10,213 nt of DNA from JACCYQ01 sp036675565 (GTDB taxonomy: Bacteria; Bacteroidota; Bacteroidia; Chitinophagales; Chitinophagaceae): contig JAKFER010000078.1 of the NCBI GenBank assembly GCA_036675565.1, forward strand, positions 1 to 10,213, in the 5' to 3' direction. Every line of letters starts with the position of its first letter. Position 1 is the stretch's first letter. Positions 1 to 8,500 of the stretch are shown here, piece after piece. The notes under the pieces were generated by a model. It saw only the letters and a list, made by a program, of their open reading frames with translations, searched no databases and was not told the origin of the DNA. Made by a program: the position numbers and the translations under genes.

Positions 1-1404
1 GAGTTTTTTCATCCTTTCGGCTCCATCCACCGCAAAGCGGATATAGCTGCGTGCTGTATCATCAAACTTATCATTGTATTTTTTTTGCAGCAGCCCCATA
101 AAGCTGCTTACCATGCGCAGGGGTTCCTGCAAATCATGAGAAGCTATATAAGCAAAGCGTTCCAGTTCGGTGTTGGAAGCAAGCAGTTCAACAGCCCTTG
201 TTTCAAGTGATTCATTTAACTGCTTCAATATAAGTTCTGAATGTTTCCGTTCGGATATATCCCTGATAAAAGCACAAAAGAACTCTCCGCCCCCCTGGTT
301 AATAGGCAATACAGTTAATTCAATGGGAAACTCTTTGCCCTCCTTGTTCATTGCTCTCAATTCCAACAATACATTCAGGGCTGGACCATATCCGGTTTTT
401 AAATAGTTTTTAAGACCATTTATATGCATAGTACGGAATGCAGGTGGAATAATAAAGTCGGCAAGTAATCCGTTTTTTACTTCTTCTTCTTTCCATCCAA
501 ATGTTTTTTCTGCCTGTGGATTCCAGAAAGTAATTGCGCCTTTTGTGTCCATACATATAATGGCATCAATGGAGGCATTCATGATCAGCCTTCTTTTCTC
601 TTCACTAAGTTTTGTGTGTTCTTCGGATTTTTTTCGTTCAGTAATATCATGGTTAAATCCTACCAGGCGGGTTGGTAGTCCTTCACTGTTTCTTTCAATC
701 ACTATCTTGGAATGTATATATTTTACATTACCCGCTTTATCAATTATCCTGAATTCTGACTCATAAGAATCCCGGCTTTCTATAGCTTCGTCCATCGCTT
801 TCTTTACCAATTCGATTTCCCCGGGGTGAACATGACTTAAGAATGTTTCATAACCCGGTATTATTTCACCAGGTTCATAACCGTAAATACGGTTTTGTTG
901 ATCTGAACATTTAACTGTGCCTGTTATCATATCGGCCTGCCAGCTGCCAATATCTGCCATTTTCTCAGTTTCTTTCAGCAAGGATTCATTATCAACTATA
1001 TCTTTCAGGTATTGCTGTCGCTCCCTGTCAATGCGAAATTTTTCTAAAGCATTAATGATGGCCTTAGGTAATCTTGCCAGGTTATCTTTTAACAGATAAT
1101 CATCGGCTCCTTCTTTTAAAATATTTACTGCAAATTCTTCAGATACTGTTCCGGTAACAAGAATGAAGGGGATCTTAAGATTGTATGACTTGAATATCTT
1201 TAATGCCTGCACTGAGTTGAATTCAAAAAGAGAATGGTCTGCCAGAATCAGGTCAGGCTGGTACTCTCCAAGCGCATCTTCATACTCATTTTGTGAATCA
1301 ACCAGCTTAACAGAAAAATCAATGCCTTCATTTTTTAATGTTCGTCCTACTATTTCTGCATCATGCTCAGAATCTTCGAGGTAAAGAATTTTAAGTTTTT
1401 TCAT
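1..1404 (-). CDS. Hybrid kinase REC-PAS-PAS-HisKA (3' end cut by window edge)
   Basis: I translated the frame from ATG 1404 to the edge: 468 codons with no stop, so the gene continues to the left. The N-terminal receiver (about 4-120) has E10/D11, phospho-acceptor D56 in I-L-A-D-H-S-L, T84 and K106. It belongs to the group in which the acceptor is not followed by xMP and the lysine is followed by Asp (Y-L-L-K-D) instead of Pro. PAS1 is at about 148-255, closed by H-D-I-T-E-R-K; PAS2 at about 268-388, closed by R-D-I-S-E-R-K. HisKA starts near 413, with H423 in S-H-D-L-Q-E-P-L-R, again phytochrome-kinase style. The HATPase domain is expected beyond the edge. There is no transmembrane segment in the visible part, so it is probably cytoplasmic. 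The start lies 11 bases after the regulator stop. Start and frame are secure; the total length is unknown. Confidence 0.93.
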   Translation of the reverse strand, partial: MKKLKILYLEDSEHDAEIVGRTLKNEGIDFSVKLVDSQNEYEDALGEYQPDLILADHSLFEFNSVQALKIFKSYNLKIPFILVTGTVSEEFAVNILKEGADDYLLKDNLARLPKAIINALEKFRIDRERQQYLKDIVDNESLLKETEKMADIGSWQADMITGTVKCSDQQNRIYGYEPGEIIPGYETFLSHVHPGEIELVKKAMDEAIESRDSYESEFRIIDKAGNVKYIHSKIVIERNSEGLPTRLVGFNHDITERKKSEEHTKLSEEKRRLIMNASIDAIICMDTKGAITFWNPQAEKTFGWKEEEVKNGLLADFIIPPAFRTMHINGLKNYLKTGYGPALNVLLELRAMNKEGKEFPIELTVLPINQGGGEFFCAFIRDISERKHSELILKQLNESLETRAVELLASNTELERFAYIASHDLQEPLRMVSSFMGLLQKKYNDKFDDTARSYIRFAVDGAERMKKL

Positions 1405-1415
1405 AACCGATAAGT

Positions 1416-1853
1416 TTATTTAGGAGGCTGGTTCACCAATAACCAGTATAAGCCCAAATCGGAAACCGCTTTTACAAAATTCCCGAAATCCACGGGTTTA
1501 ACTATATAACTGTTTACACCAAGCTTGTAGCTATCAATTATATCCTTATCCTCTTTGGAAGAAGTGAGCAGTACCACCGGAATTATTTTAGTACGTTCAT
1601 CAGATTTAATTTTTTTCAATACTTCAAGTCCGTCAATTTTAGGCATTTTCAGATCAAGCAGAATTATTTTCGGGATTTCGTCAATATTTCTTCCTGTATA
1701 TTTTCCAGTAGCGAAAATATACTCAAGCGCCTCTTCGCCATTTTGCAAATGAAGCAGTGCATTGATTATTTTGTTTTTTCTTAAAGCCCTGATGGTGAGT
1801 TCAGCGTCACTGGGATTATCTTCAACCAGGAGGATGTCAATTTTCTGATGCAT
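1416..1853 (-). CDS. Single-domain response regulator, Rcp1-like
   Basis: A 145-residue stand-alone receiver. Key residues: E11/D12 acidic pocket, phospho-acceptor D67 in L-L-D-L-K-M-P, T97 in V-V-L-L-T-S-S, and K119-P120 in Y-I-V-K-P-V-D. The long alpha2-beta3 insertion (about 48-60) and the C-terminal Y-W-L-L-V-N-Q-P-P are features of the Rcp1 family, which is known to pair with phytochrome-type kinases. It lies between two kinases with that type of HisKA motif, so it may serve either or shuttle between them; this is inference. The ATG at 1853 is inside the last codons of the upstream kinase (17-base overlap). An in-frame ATG at 1910 would add 19 residues outside the receiver fold and is rejected. 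It shares family and many residues with the regulator at the right edge. Confidence 0.94.
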   Translation of the reverse strand: MHQKIDILLVEDNPSDAELTIRALRKNKIINALLHLQNGEEALEYIFATGKYTGRNIDEIPKIILLDLKMPKIDGLEVLKKIKSDERTKIIPVVLLTSSKEDKDIIDSYKLGVNSYIVKPVDFGNFVKAVSDLGLYWLLVNQPPK

Positions 1854-4101
1854 AGCGGTAATTTTCTTTGTTAATTTTGGGTAATGTGAAATAGAACGTA
1901 GCCCCTTCATTTACTTTTGCTTCGGCCCATACTCTGCCTCCGTGTTTTGTAATGATGCGCTGAACAATAGCCAGACCTATGCCTGTACCCTCAAACTCAG
2001 TGGGATTGTGCAGGCGCTGGAATACGCCAAAAAGTTTATCAGCATATTCCATATTAAACCCTGCCCCGTTATCTTTAACAAAAAAGATAATTTCATGCTC
2101 CGTTTCTGTTGAACCAATCTGCACTTCCGGCTTTTCTTTTTTTGAAGAATATTTGATTGCATTTGAAAGCAGGTTTATCCATACCTGGCGCAGTAAGGTA
2201 TAGTCGGCATCCGCAGGTGGCAGCGAATTAATTTTTGTCACTGCATTATACTCTACCGGGATGTTGATTTCTTTCAAAACATTCTTGACCAGTTTCGCAG
2301 TATCTATTGTTGATTTTCGAACTTCCTTCCGGCCCAGTCTTGAAAATGCCAGCAAGTCATCAATCAGGGTACCCATCCGTTGGGCATTGTATTGAATATT
2401 GCCCAATAATCTTTTTGCTTCATCATCCAGTACCGGCGCATAATCTTCTTCAATCATCTTGGAATAACCGTTCAATGCCCGGAGTGGAGCTCTTAAATCA
2501 TGAGATATGGAATAAGAAAAGGACTCCAGTTCTTTATTGGTGTTTTCAAGCTGAAGCAAGTTAATTTGCAATTCATCATTTAATTGCCTTATCTGTTCGT
2601 CAGCTATTTTTTGTTTGGTAATATCTTTTGAAATTACCAAAACAGCATTATAGCCCCCGTAGTCGATAAGATGAGAAGAAATTTCCACATCAATTATCTG
2701 GCCGTTACGCAAGCGATGTTTCCAACCGTCGGACGACTGAATCTCATGGGACCTTTGATTAAGGTCTTCCATCAGTTTGTTAACTTCCTCCGGCGGCCGG
2801 ATATCAGTAATTTTCATAGACAGGAATTCCTTCCTTGAATAACCGTACAGATCAATAGAAGTATGGTTTATTTCCAGAAATCTAAGGCTGTTCAGATCGT
2901 ACACCCACATAGGATAGGGTGCAAATTCAAACAGGTTCCTGAAACGTTTTTCACTTTCTTTAATTTGTTCATCAGCAATTTTCTGCTGCGTAATCTCTCT
3001 TTCAGTAATAGCAATTGATACATGGTCACCACCAGCGGAGGTTAATCTGGAAGCAGAAAATAAAATGTCTATCAGCTTTCCATGTTTAGTGATGCGGTTT
3101 GTTTCAAGGTCGTGAATTTTTGCCCCTTGTATAATCTTATTCACGAGTTCACTCATTTCAGGCTGCATATAGCCGGGAATGATATTCCATATCTTCATTT
3201 TCAGCGCTTCCCTTTCGGTATAACCATATATTTTTTCAGCGCCCAGGTTCCATGAAATTATTTTTCCTTCTCCATCATGAATGTAAACAGCATCATTGGA
3301 TTGTTTTACCACCGTAGTAATATAGTTCCTGATCTTTTCAACCTCTTTAACTTCCGTTATATCCCTGGCATTCACAAACCATTTTCCATACCGGGCCACT
3401 ACATTCCACTGCAGACATTTTATACTTCTGTCACTGCAATAAATACGGGTTTCAAAAGATAACCGTTCTTTATCCTGTTTGCTTAATTCCTGAACCATTA
3501 GCCGGTCTTCATTACTTAGAAAAAAAGTTAATGCTGTTTCTTTGGTTTCTTCCAGCGCATAGCCAAGAAGGTTTGTAAAAGCATGATTGATTTCTTCTAT
3601 CCTGAATGTTGATGCATCAATGATGCCGATGATGTCGGCAGAATTATTGATAAGCAATGCGCTTTTCTGAAGAGAAATATTTTTTTCTACCAGCTCTTTA
3701 TTTTGTAACTGAATTTTCAGCAACACGGCAACTTTTGCCTTTACTATTTCAGGGTCAAGCGGCTTGAATAAATAATCTATTGCACCTTCATCGTACCCCT
3801 TCATTATAAATTTATGTTCTTTACTTTCTGCGGTAGCAAAGATGATGGGTATGTCTTTTGTTCTGTTGTTTGATTTTAAGATCTGAGCTACTTCAAAACC
3901 GTCCATGCCGGGCATCTGCACATCCAAAATAATGAGATCAATATTTTTGTTAAGTGTAATCTTCAGCGCATCTTTTCCATTCGTTGCACTTAACAGTAGC
4001 CGGTCTTTGGTCGCCAACAAACCCTCTAATGCAAGAATATTGCCCGGCTTATCGTCAACAATTAAAATGACCGCTTTGGTATTTTTATTTATTTTATCCA
4101 T
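1837..4101 (-). CDS. Soluble hybrid kinase: REC-PAS-PAS-PAS-HisKA-HATPase
   Basis: This 754-residue cytoplasmic histidine kinase has an N-terminal receiver and no transmembrane segment. Numbering from ATG 4101: receiver 11-127 with D16/D17, phospho-acceptor D60 (ILDVQMP), T90 and K113; PAS1 about 147-249; PAS2 about 261-369; PAS3 about 383-495, each PAS ending in an (R/K)-(D/E)-I-T-like PAC tail. HisKA (about 524-589) has H534 in S-H-D-L-R-A-P-L, the phytochrome-kinase style. HATPase (about 634-741) has N643/N647, D677-NGAGF and G-T-G-I-G-L near 705. The linker K-I-A-D-E-Q-I occurs after both PAS2 (374-380) and PAS3 (498-504), pointing to an internal PAS duplication. A GTG one codon upstream is possible, but the ATG gives the usual short overlap with cheB (8 bases). 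No PAS cofactor can be named. A likely partner is the regulator encoded next. Confidence 0.95.
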   Translation of the reverse strand: MDKINKNTKAVILIVDDKPGNILALEGLLATKDRLLLSATNGKDALKITLNKNIDLIILDVQMPGMDGFEVAQILKSNNRTKDIPIIFATAESKEHKFIMKGYDEGAIDYLFKPLDPEIVKAKVAVLLKIQLQNKELVEKNISLQKSALLINNSADIIGIIDASTFRIEEINHAFTNLLGYALEETKETALTFFLSNEDRLMVQELSKQDKERLSFETRIYCSDRSIKCLQWNVVARYGKWFVNARDITEVKEVEKIRNYITTVVKQSNDAVYIHDGEGKIISWNLGAEKIYGYTEREALKMKIWNIIPGYMQPEMSELVNKIIQGAKIHDLETNRITKHGKLIDILFSASRLTSAGGDHVSIAITEREITQQKIADEQIKESEKRFRNLFEFAPYPMWVYDLNSLRFLEINHTSIDLYGYSRKEFLSMKITDIRPPEEVNKLMEDLNQRSHEIQSSDGWKHRLRNGQIIDVEISSHLIDYGGYNAVLVISKDITKQKIADEQIRQLNDELQINLLQLENTNKELESFSYSISHDLRAPLRALNGYSKMIEEDYAPVLDDEAKRLLGNIQYNAQRMGTLIDDLLAFSRLGRKEVRKSTIDTAKLVKNVLKEINIPVEYNAVTKINSLPPADADYTLLRQVWINLLSNAIKYSSKKEKPEVQIGSTETEHEIIFFVKDNGAGFNMEYADKLFGVFQRLHNPTEFEGTGIGLAIVQRIITKHGGRVWAEAKVNEGATFYFTLPKINKENYRYASEN

Positions 4102-4672
4102 CACTGATTTGTAATAAAAAGTTTTGTATTTCTACAAGCGTCCAGATATGTTGTATGTTTTTTGTTTCAATGGATGCGCCGGGCATAACAGGGAACTGGG
4201 CTTCTGCAGGAGCCTGTGCAATGGTAAGGCCGCCATGTTTTTTAATCATAGAAATCCCTGAAGCGCCATCATTGTTTGCTCCGGTAAGAATGATGCCGAC
4301 CAGTTTATCCCGGTATGCTATAGCTGCTGACTCAAACAGCACATTGATGGAAGGCCTGCTGTAAAGGACCAGCTCATCGGTTGATAGTGAAAAGGTCATG
4401 TCGGTTTCAACCAGCAGGTGGTAATCCGGGGGGGCTGTATACAAGTATCCGCCCATTATTTTCTCCTTTTCATCAGCCTGCTTAATTTTTATTTTGCACT
4501 TGCTTTGCAGTACCTCTTCAAATAAATCCCGTTGATCTTTTGACCGGTGTTGTACTACTACAATGGGAATTGGATAGTCGGGGGGAAGTTGGTTAAGTAA
4601 AAAAGTAAGGGCATACAAGCCTCCCGCTGAAGTGCCTACCACAATTGCCCGGTATATTTTTTCCTTCCTCAC
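4094..4672 (-). CDS. cheB: CheB-type protein-glutamate methylesterase, catalytic domain only
   Basis: This enzyme should hydrolyse glutamyl methyl esters made by CheR and may also deamidate glutamine. The 192-residue product contains only the CheB esterase domain. The catalytic triad is visible: S15 in G-T-S-A-G-G, H42 in Q-H-R-S, and D135 in T-G-A-N-N-D-G. The family segment R-P-S-I-N-V-L-F-E-S-A-A lies at 106-117. The N-terminal receiver of classical CheB (about 350 residues) is absent, so control by phosphorylation in cis is not possible; it would have to come from one of the neighbouring receivers or from expression. The start is GTG at 4672: an in-frame stop (the cheR TAA) lies three bases upstream, and the next in-frame ATG, M74, would remove the catalytic serine and histidine. 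The 3' end overlaps the next gene by 8 bases. Confidence 0.95.
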   Translation of the reverse strand: MRKEKIYRAIVVGTSAGGLYALTFLLNQLPPDYPIPIVVVQHRSKDQRDLFEEVLQSKCKIKIKQADEKEKIMGGYLYTAPPDYHLLVETDMTFSLSTDELVLYSRPSINVLFESAAIAYRDKLVGIILTGANNDGASGISMIKKHGGLTIAQAPAEAQFPVMPGASIETKNIQHIWTLVEIQNFLLQISDG

Positions 4673-4675
4673 TAT

Positions 4676-5491
4676 TTATTTGCTTTTCATGAAAATTTTT
4701 TCTTTACGGTCAACTTCATCAAAACATTTTCTTTTTTCTGAAAACAGGAGTGATTCCTTGTTACCCAAACCCAGAAAACCAAAAGGGCATAAGCTTTCAT
4801 AAAAAAGGTGGATGACCTTATTTTGAAGCTGCTGGTTAAAATAGATCAGCACATTGCGGCAAATGATCAGTTGAAACTCATTAAAGGATTTATCAATGGC
4901 AAGGTTATGCGGTGAAAAAACAACATTCTGCTTCAATGATTTATCAAACATCACCGAATTATATTTTGCTTTATAATATTCCGAAAATGACCTGGTACCT
5001 CCTGCCTTCTGGTAATTGGCCGTATGCGACTTCATGTTTCCAACAGCATAAACCCCATCTTTTGCAATTTGCAGCGATTTTTGGTTGATATCCGTTGCAT
5101 AAATTACGCACCGGCTCAAAAACCCTTCTTCCTGCAGCAGAATAGCTATGGAATAGATCTCTTCGCCGGTGGCACAACCGGCAATCCAGATTTTTATGAA
5201 AGGATAAGTGGCCAATCTTTTCATCACGTTTTGCCGCAGGCTTTTATAAAAATCCGGATCCCGGAACATTTCTGTAACTGTAACAGAAATTTCCAGTACA
5301 AATTCTTCAAACAGTTTTTCATCCTTCAAAATCAGTTTACCCAATTCATCCAGTGCTGTTATTTTCCTGGTACTCATAAAATGGTCAATTCGTCGTTTTA
5401 CGGAAGCCTCCGAATAATCCGTAAAATCATACCCGTAAACAAAACGGATGGACTCGAGCAGTTCCTTAAATTCATTATTATCGAAGTTCAT
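4676..5491 (-). CDS. cheR: CheR-type SAM-dependent protein-glutamate methyltransferase
   Basis: CheR enzymes transfer methyl from S-adenosylmethionine to glutamate side chains of receptors. The 271-residue product has the usual CheR length. The N-terminal helical domain (about 1-70) contains Y-G-Y-D-F at 19-23 and the K-R-R-I segment. The catalytic part has V-T-E-M-F-R-D near 72-78, SAM motif I at 102-111 (WIAGCATGEE) followed by Y-S-I-A, the acidic loop T-D-I-N at 133-136, and the late motif I-I-C-R-N-V-L-I-Y-F at 209-218. No TPR or pentapeptide-binding extension is seen. The ATG at 5491 is preferred: an upstream in-frame TTG at 5551 would add 20 residues that are not part of the CheR fold and would overlap the kinase by 16 bases. 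The gene sits directly before cheB. No MCP is visible, so the substrate is unknown. Confidence 0.95.
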   Translation of the reverse strand: MNFDNNEFKELLESIRFVYGYDFTDYSEASVKRRIDHFMSTRKITALDELGKLILKDEKLFEEFVLEISVTVTEMFRDPDFYKSLRQNVMKRLATYPFIKIWIAGCATGEEIYSIAILLQEEGFLSRCVIYATDINQKSLQIAKDGVYAVGNMKSHTANYQKAGGTRSFSEYYKAKYNSVMFDKSLKQNVVFSPHNLAIDKSFNEFQLIICRNVLIYFNQQLQNKVIHLFYESLCPFGFLGLGNKESLLFSEKRKCFDEVDRKEKIFMKSK

Positions 5492-5499
5492 AAACAATG

Positions 5500-5530
5500 G
5501 CAGTTTTATAAATTGCAGTTGGCTTATAAA
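5500..5530 (-). repeat. Imperfect direct repeat in the 44-base gap before cheR
   Basis: On the plus strand, GCAGTTTTATAAA at 5500-5512 is followed by GCAGTTggcTTATAAA at 5515-5530; the second copy carries a three-base insertion. It lies in the largest non-coding gap of the cluster, between the kinase stop and the cheR ATG. No -33/-7 promoter of the Bacteroidota type is evident in the gap. It may be a small regulatory site or simple slippage; no function is claimed. Confidence 0.45.
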
Positions 5531-5535
5531 TCCTT

Positions 5536-8500
5536 TTAACGATACAGCCAAACCCGCATGAGCGATAAAAGTTGGTCAATATTCACCGGTTTGGCTATGT
5601 AGTCTGACATGCCTGAGGCAAGGCATTTTTCCCGATCGCCCTTCATGGCCTTTGCTGTTAAGGCAATAACGGGCAGCTTGCTGAACTTACTGATACCCCT
5701 GATTTCTTTGGTTGCTTCATAACCATCCATTTCAGGCATCATTACATCCATCAGAACAAGTTCAATACCCGGATTTTCTTTCAGCATTTTTATTGCGGCT
5801 ATTCCATTCTCGGCAGTGAGGCAGTTCATACCTTCTTCTTCCAGCACATTGGTGAGTGAATAAATATTCCTGATGTCATCATCAACCACCAATACTTTTT
5901 TATTCCTGAGCACTTCATCGGTTTTGTGAAGCTTGCGGATGATATTTTGTTTTTCTTTGGGAAGCTTTGATTCTACCCTGTGTAAAAAAAGCATTGTTTC
6001 GTCCAGTAACCGTTCATGGGAATTGGCGGTTTTAAGCACCACCGTGTTTGCATACTTCATCAACCGGGCATTCTCCTCTTTCGACAGGTCTTTTCCGGTA
6101 TAAACGATGATGGGTACCTTACTTAACCTGCTGTCAGTTTTTATTTTTTCCAGCAGGTCAAAACCAGACATATCAGGCAGTCCCAGATCAACGATCACGC
6201 AATCGTAATCTTCTTTTGTCATCATCTCGTAAGCTTCTTGTCCTGAATACGCCGAGGTAGATTTGACGTCTCCATTACCGATCAATTCCCTGATAGCTTT
6301 ATTCTGCATATCATTGTCTTCTACTATCAAAAGTTTTTTAAGTTTTTTACTGACAAAATCCTCGATTTTGTCAAAAGCATTTGTAAGGTCATCTTTTGAT
6401 ACGGGCTTGCGGATAAAATCAAATGCACCCAGATCCAATCCTTCTTTTCTCCTGTCGTAGCCCGAAATGATCTGTACTGGTACGTGGCGCAGATCGGGAT
6501 CTTTCTTTAAATGCTTCAGCACTTCGGTTCCTTCCATTACAGGTAATTTCATGTCCAGCAGAATGGCATCGGGTTTATAATGCCTTGCATAGCTTAGCCC
6601 GGTATTTCCCTGGGCAGCAACGATCCCTTTGTAATTCCGATCCCTGACAAAGTCGAGCAGCGCCTGGGAGAAATCCTTATCATCTTCCATGATAAGGATC
6701 ACTTTATCATTTTCCTGAATGTTGTACCGGTCATCATTCACCTCTCCTTTTTCAACCTGGTTTTGCTTTGGTGGATGTTCGTTCTTCTTTTCTTTTATTT
6801 CTACATTTCGCTCCACGGAAGCCATAACAGAAGCATCAAACTGCAATGGGAGATAAAGCGTAAACCTGCTGCCCTTTCCTTCTTCACTTTCTGCGTGAAT
6901 TTCTCCTCCAAGCGCATTGGCCAGTTCACGGCTGATGGAAAGGCCAAGCCCGGTACCACCATATTGCCTTTTGGTGGAACCGTCTGCCTGCTGAAAGGCT
7001 TCAAATACAATTCCCAGCTTATCGTTGGGAATGCCGATACCTGTATCAGATACAGAAATGGCAACAATAACAGGAACACTGTAAAGCTTTGAATTTTTAT
7101 ACGAAGTATTTGAAGCCGCTCTTTCAATGCTGAGTGTCACCTTACCTCCTTTTGGCGTAAACTTAAAAGCATTGGATAATAGATTTCTGAGTATCTGCTC
7201 CAGCCGCTGTTTATCTGTGGTAAGAAATTTTAAATCCCCTTCCTTATGGCGAATGGTAAAATCAATGGATTTGTTTTTTGCCACTTCGGAGAACATGGAA
7301 TTTACCTCTGTGTCTATTTCCGCAAATGGAACTTCGGCAATATCCAATTCTATTTTCCCTGATTCAACTTTTGACAGATCCAGGATTTCATTGATGAGGT
7401 TAAGCAGGTCGGCTCCGGAATTGTAAATGTTTTTTGAGAATTCCACTTCTTTGTCTCCCAGCACTTTGCTTTTATTTTCAGAGAGCAATTGTGAAAGAAT
7501 AAGAATACTGTTCAGTGGTGTGCGGAGTTCGTGCGACATATTGGCCAGGAATTCAGATTTATACCTGCTGGTAGCTTCCAGTTCCCGTGCTTTGTTTTCA
7601 ATATCCAACTTTGCGTTCTCCAATTTTTCTTTTTGCTCTTCCAGCAGGCTGGCTTTCTCTTCCAGTTCTTCATTGGTTTGCTGCAGTTCTTCCTGCTGGG
7701 CTTTTAACTCGGCCTCTGATCTTTCAAGCATTTCTGTTTTTTCATGCAGCTCTTCGTTGGATTGTTTTAATTCTTCCTGCTGTGCCTGCAGTTCTTCTGC
7801 CTGCTGCTGTGTTTCATCCAGCAATTCTTTCAATTTTGTCCTGGATTCAGAAGCGTTGAATGCAATGGCAACATTTTCACCCACCATATCCAGGAACTGC
7901 ATATCGAGATCAGAAAATTCGTGTGCAGCGCCTATTTCTATCACGCCCTTTACTTCTCCTTCGTATAAAAAAGGAAATACAATAATGCTTTTGGGAATAG
8001 AATTTCCCAGCCCTGAATTGATCCGGATATAATCATCCGGAATTTCACTGAACACAATTGCTTTCTTTTCCAGAGCCGCCTGGCCAATCAATCCCTGGCC
8101 GTTTTTAAAAGAATTTGCATTTTCTTTGCGGTGTTGAAAAGCATAACTTCCTGCAAGTGTTAATTCACCGTTTTCCTGCAGGTAAACTGCACCTATCTGC
8201 GCTTTCAGATAGGTAGTGAGATAGATGATGACATCCTGTGCAAGGTCTTTTACCCCTTTTTCGCCCCGTATTTTATCATTCAATTCACTGTTGCCTGTAA
8301 GCAACCATGTCCTGGTTGCATTTTCTTTGGAAAGCTTTTGAAGGTTGTTCTTCATTTTATCCAGCGCTAGTCCAAGCGTATCTGCCTCGCTTCTCACTTT
8401 TATTACCGGGCTGTAATCTCCTTTGCCAATAGTATCGGCTATATCAGAAAAATTCTTTGTCACGCCGATCATTTCGTTAAATGAATTGGCAAGTTCTCCC

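Noticed and set aside
1422..1427. AGGAGG on the plus strand as a ribosome binding site
   Set aside because: No plus-strand gene follows; on the coding strand it is part of the last codons of the small regulator (P-P-K-stop).
1854..1910. Upstream ATG for the small regulator adding 19 residues
   Set aside because: The extra residues are antiparallel to no receiver element and lie in the 3' coding part of the upstream kinase; the ATG at 1853 places the first beta strand at the usual position.
5024..5539. Plus-strand open frame of about 170 codons opposite cheR
   Set aside because: It covers the CheR coding region, which carries all CheR motifs on the minus strand; the plus-strand product has no recognisable motif.
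5492..5551. Upstream TTG start for cheR adding 20 residues
   Set aside because: It needs a rare TTG, overlaps the kinase stop by 16 bases and adds a stretch outside the CheR fold; the ATG at 5491 gives the usual family start.
7427..8032. Plus-strand open frame of about 200 codons, very rich in Ser and Cys
   Set aside because: It is the antisense of the Glu/Gln/Leu-rich coiled coil and GAF region of the hybrid kinase; low-complexity composition follows from the repeat on the other strand and no domain is recognisable.
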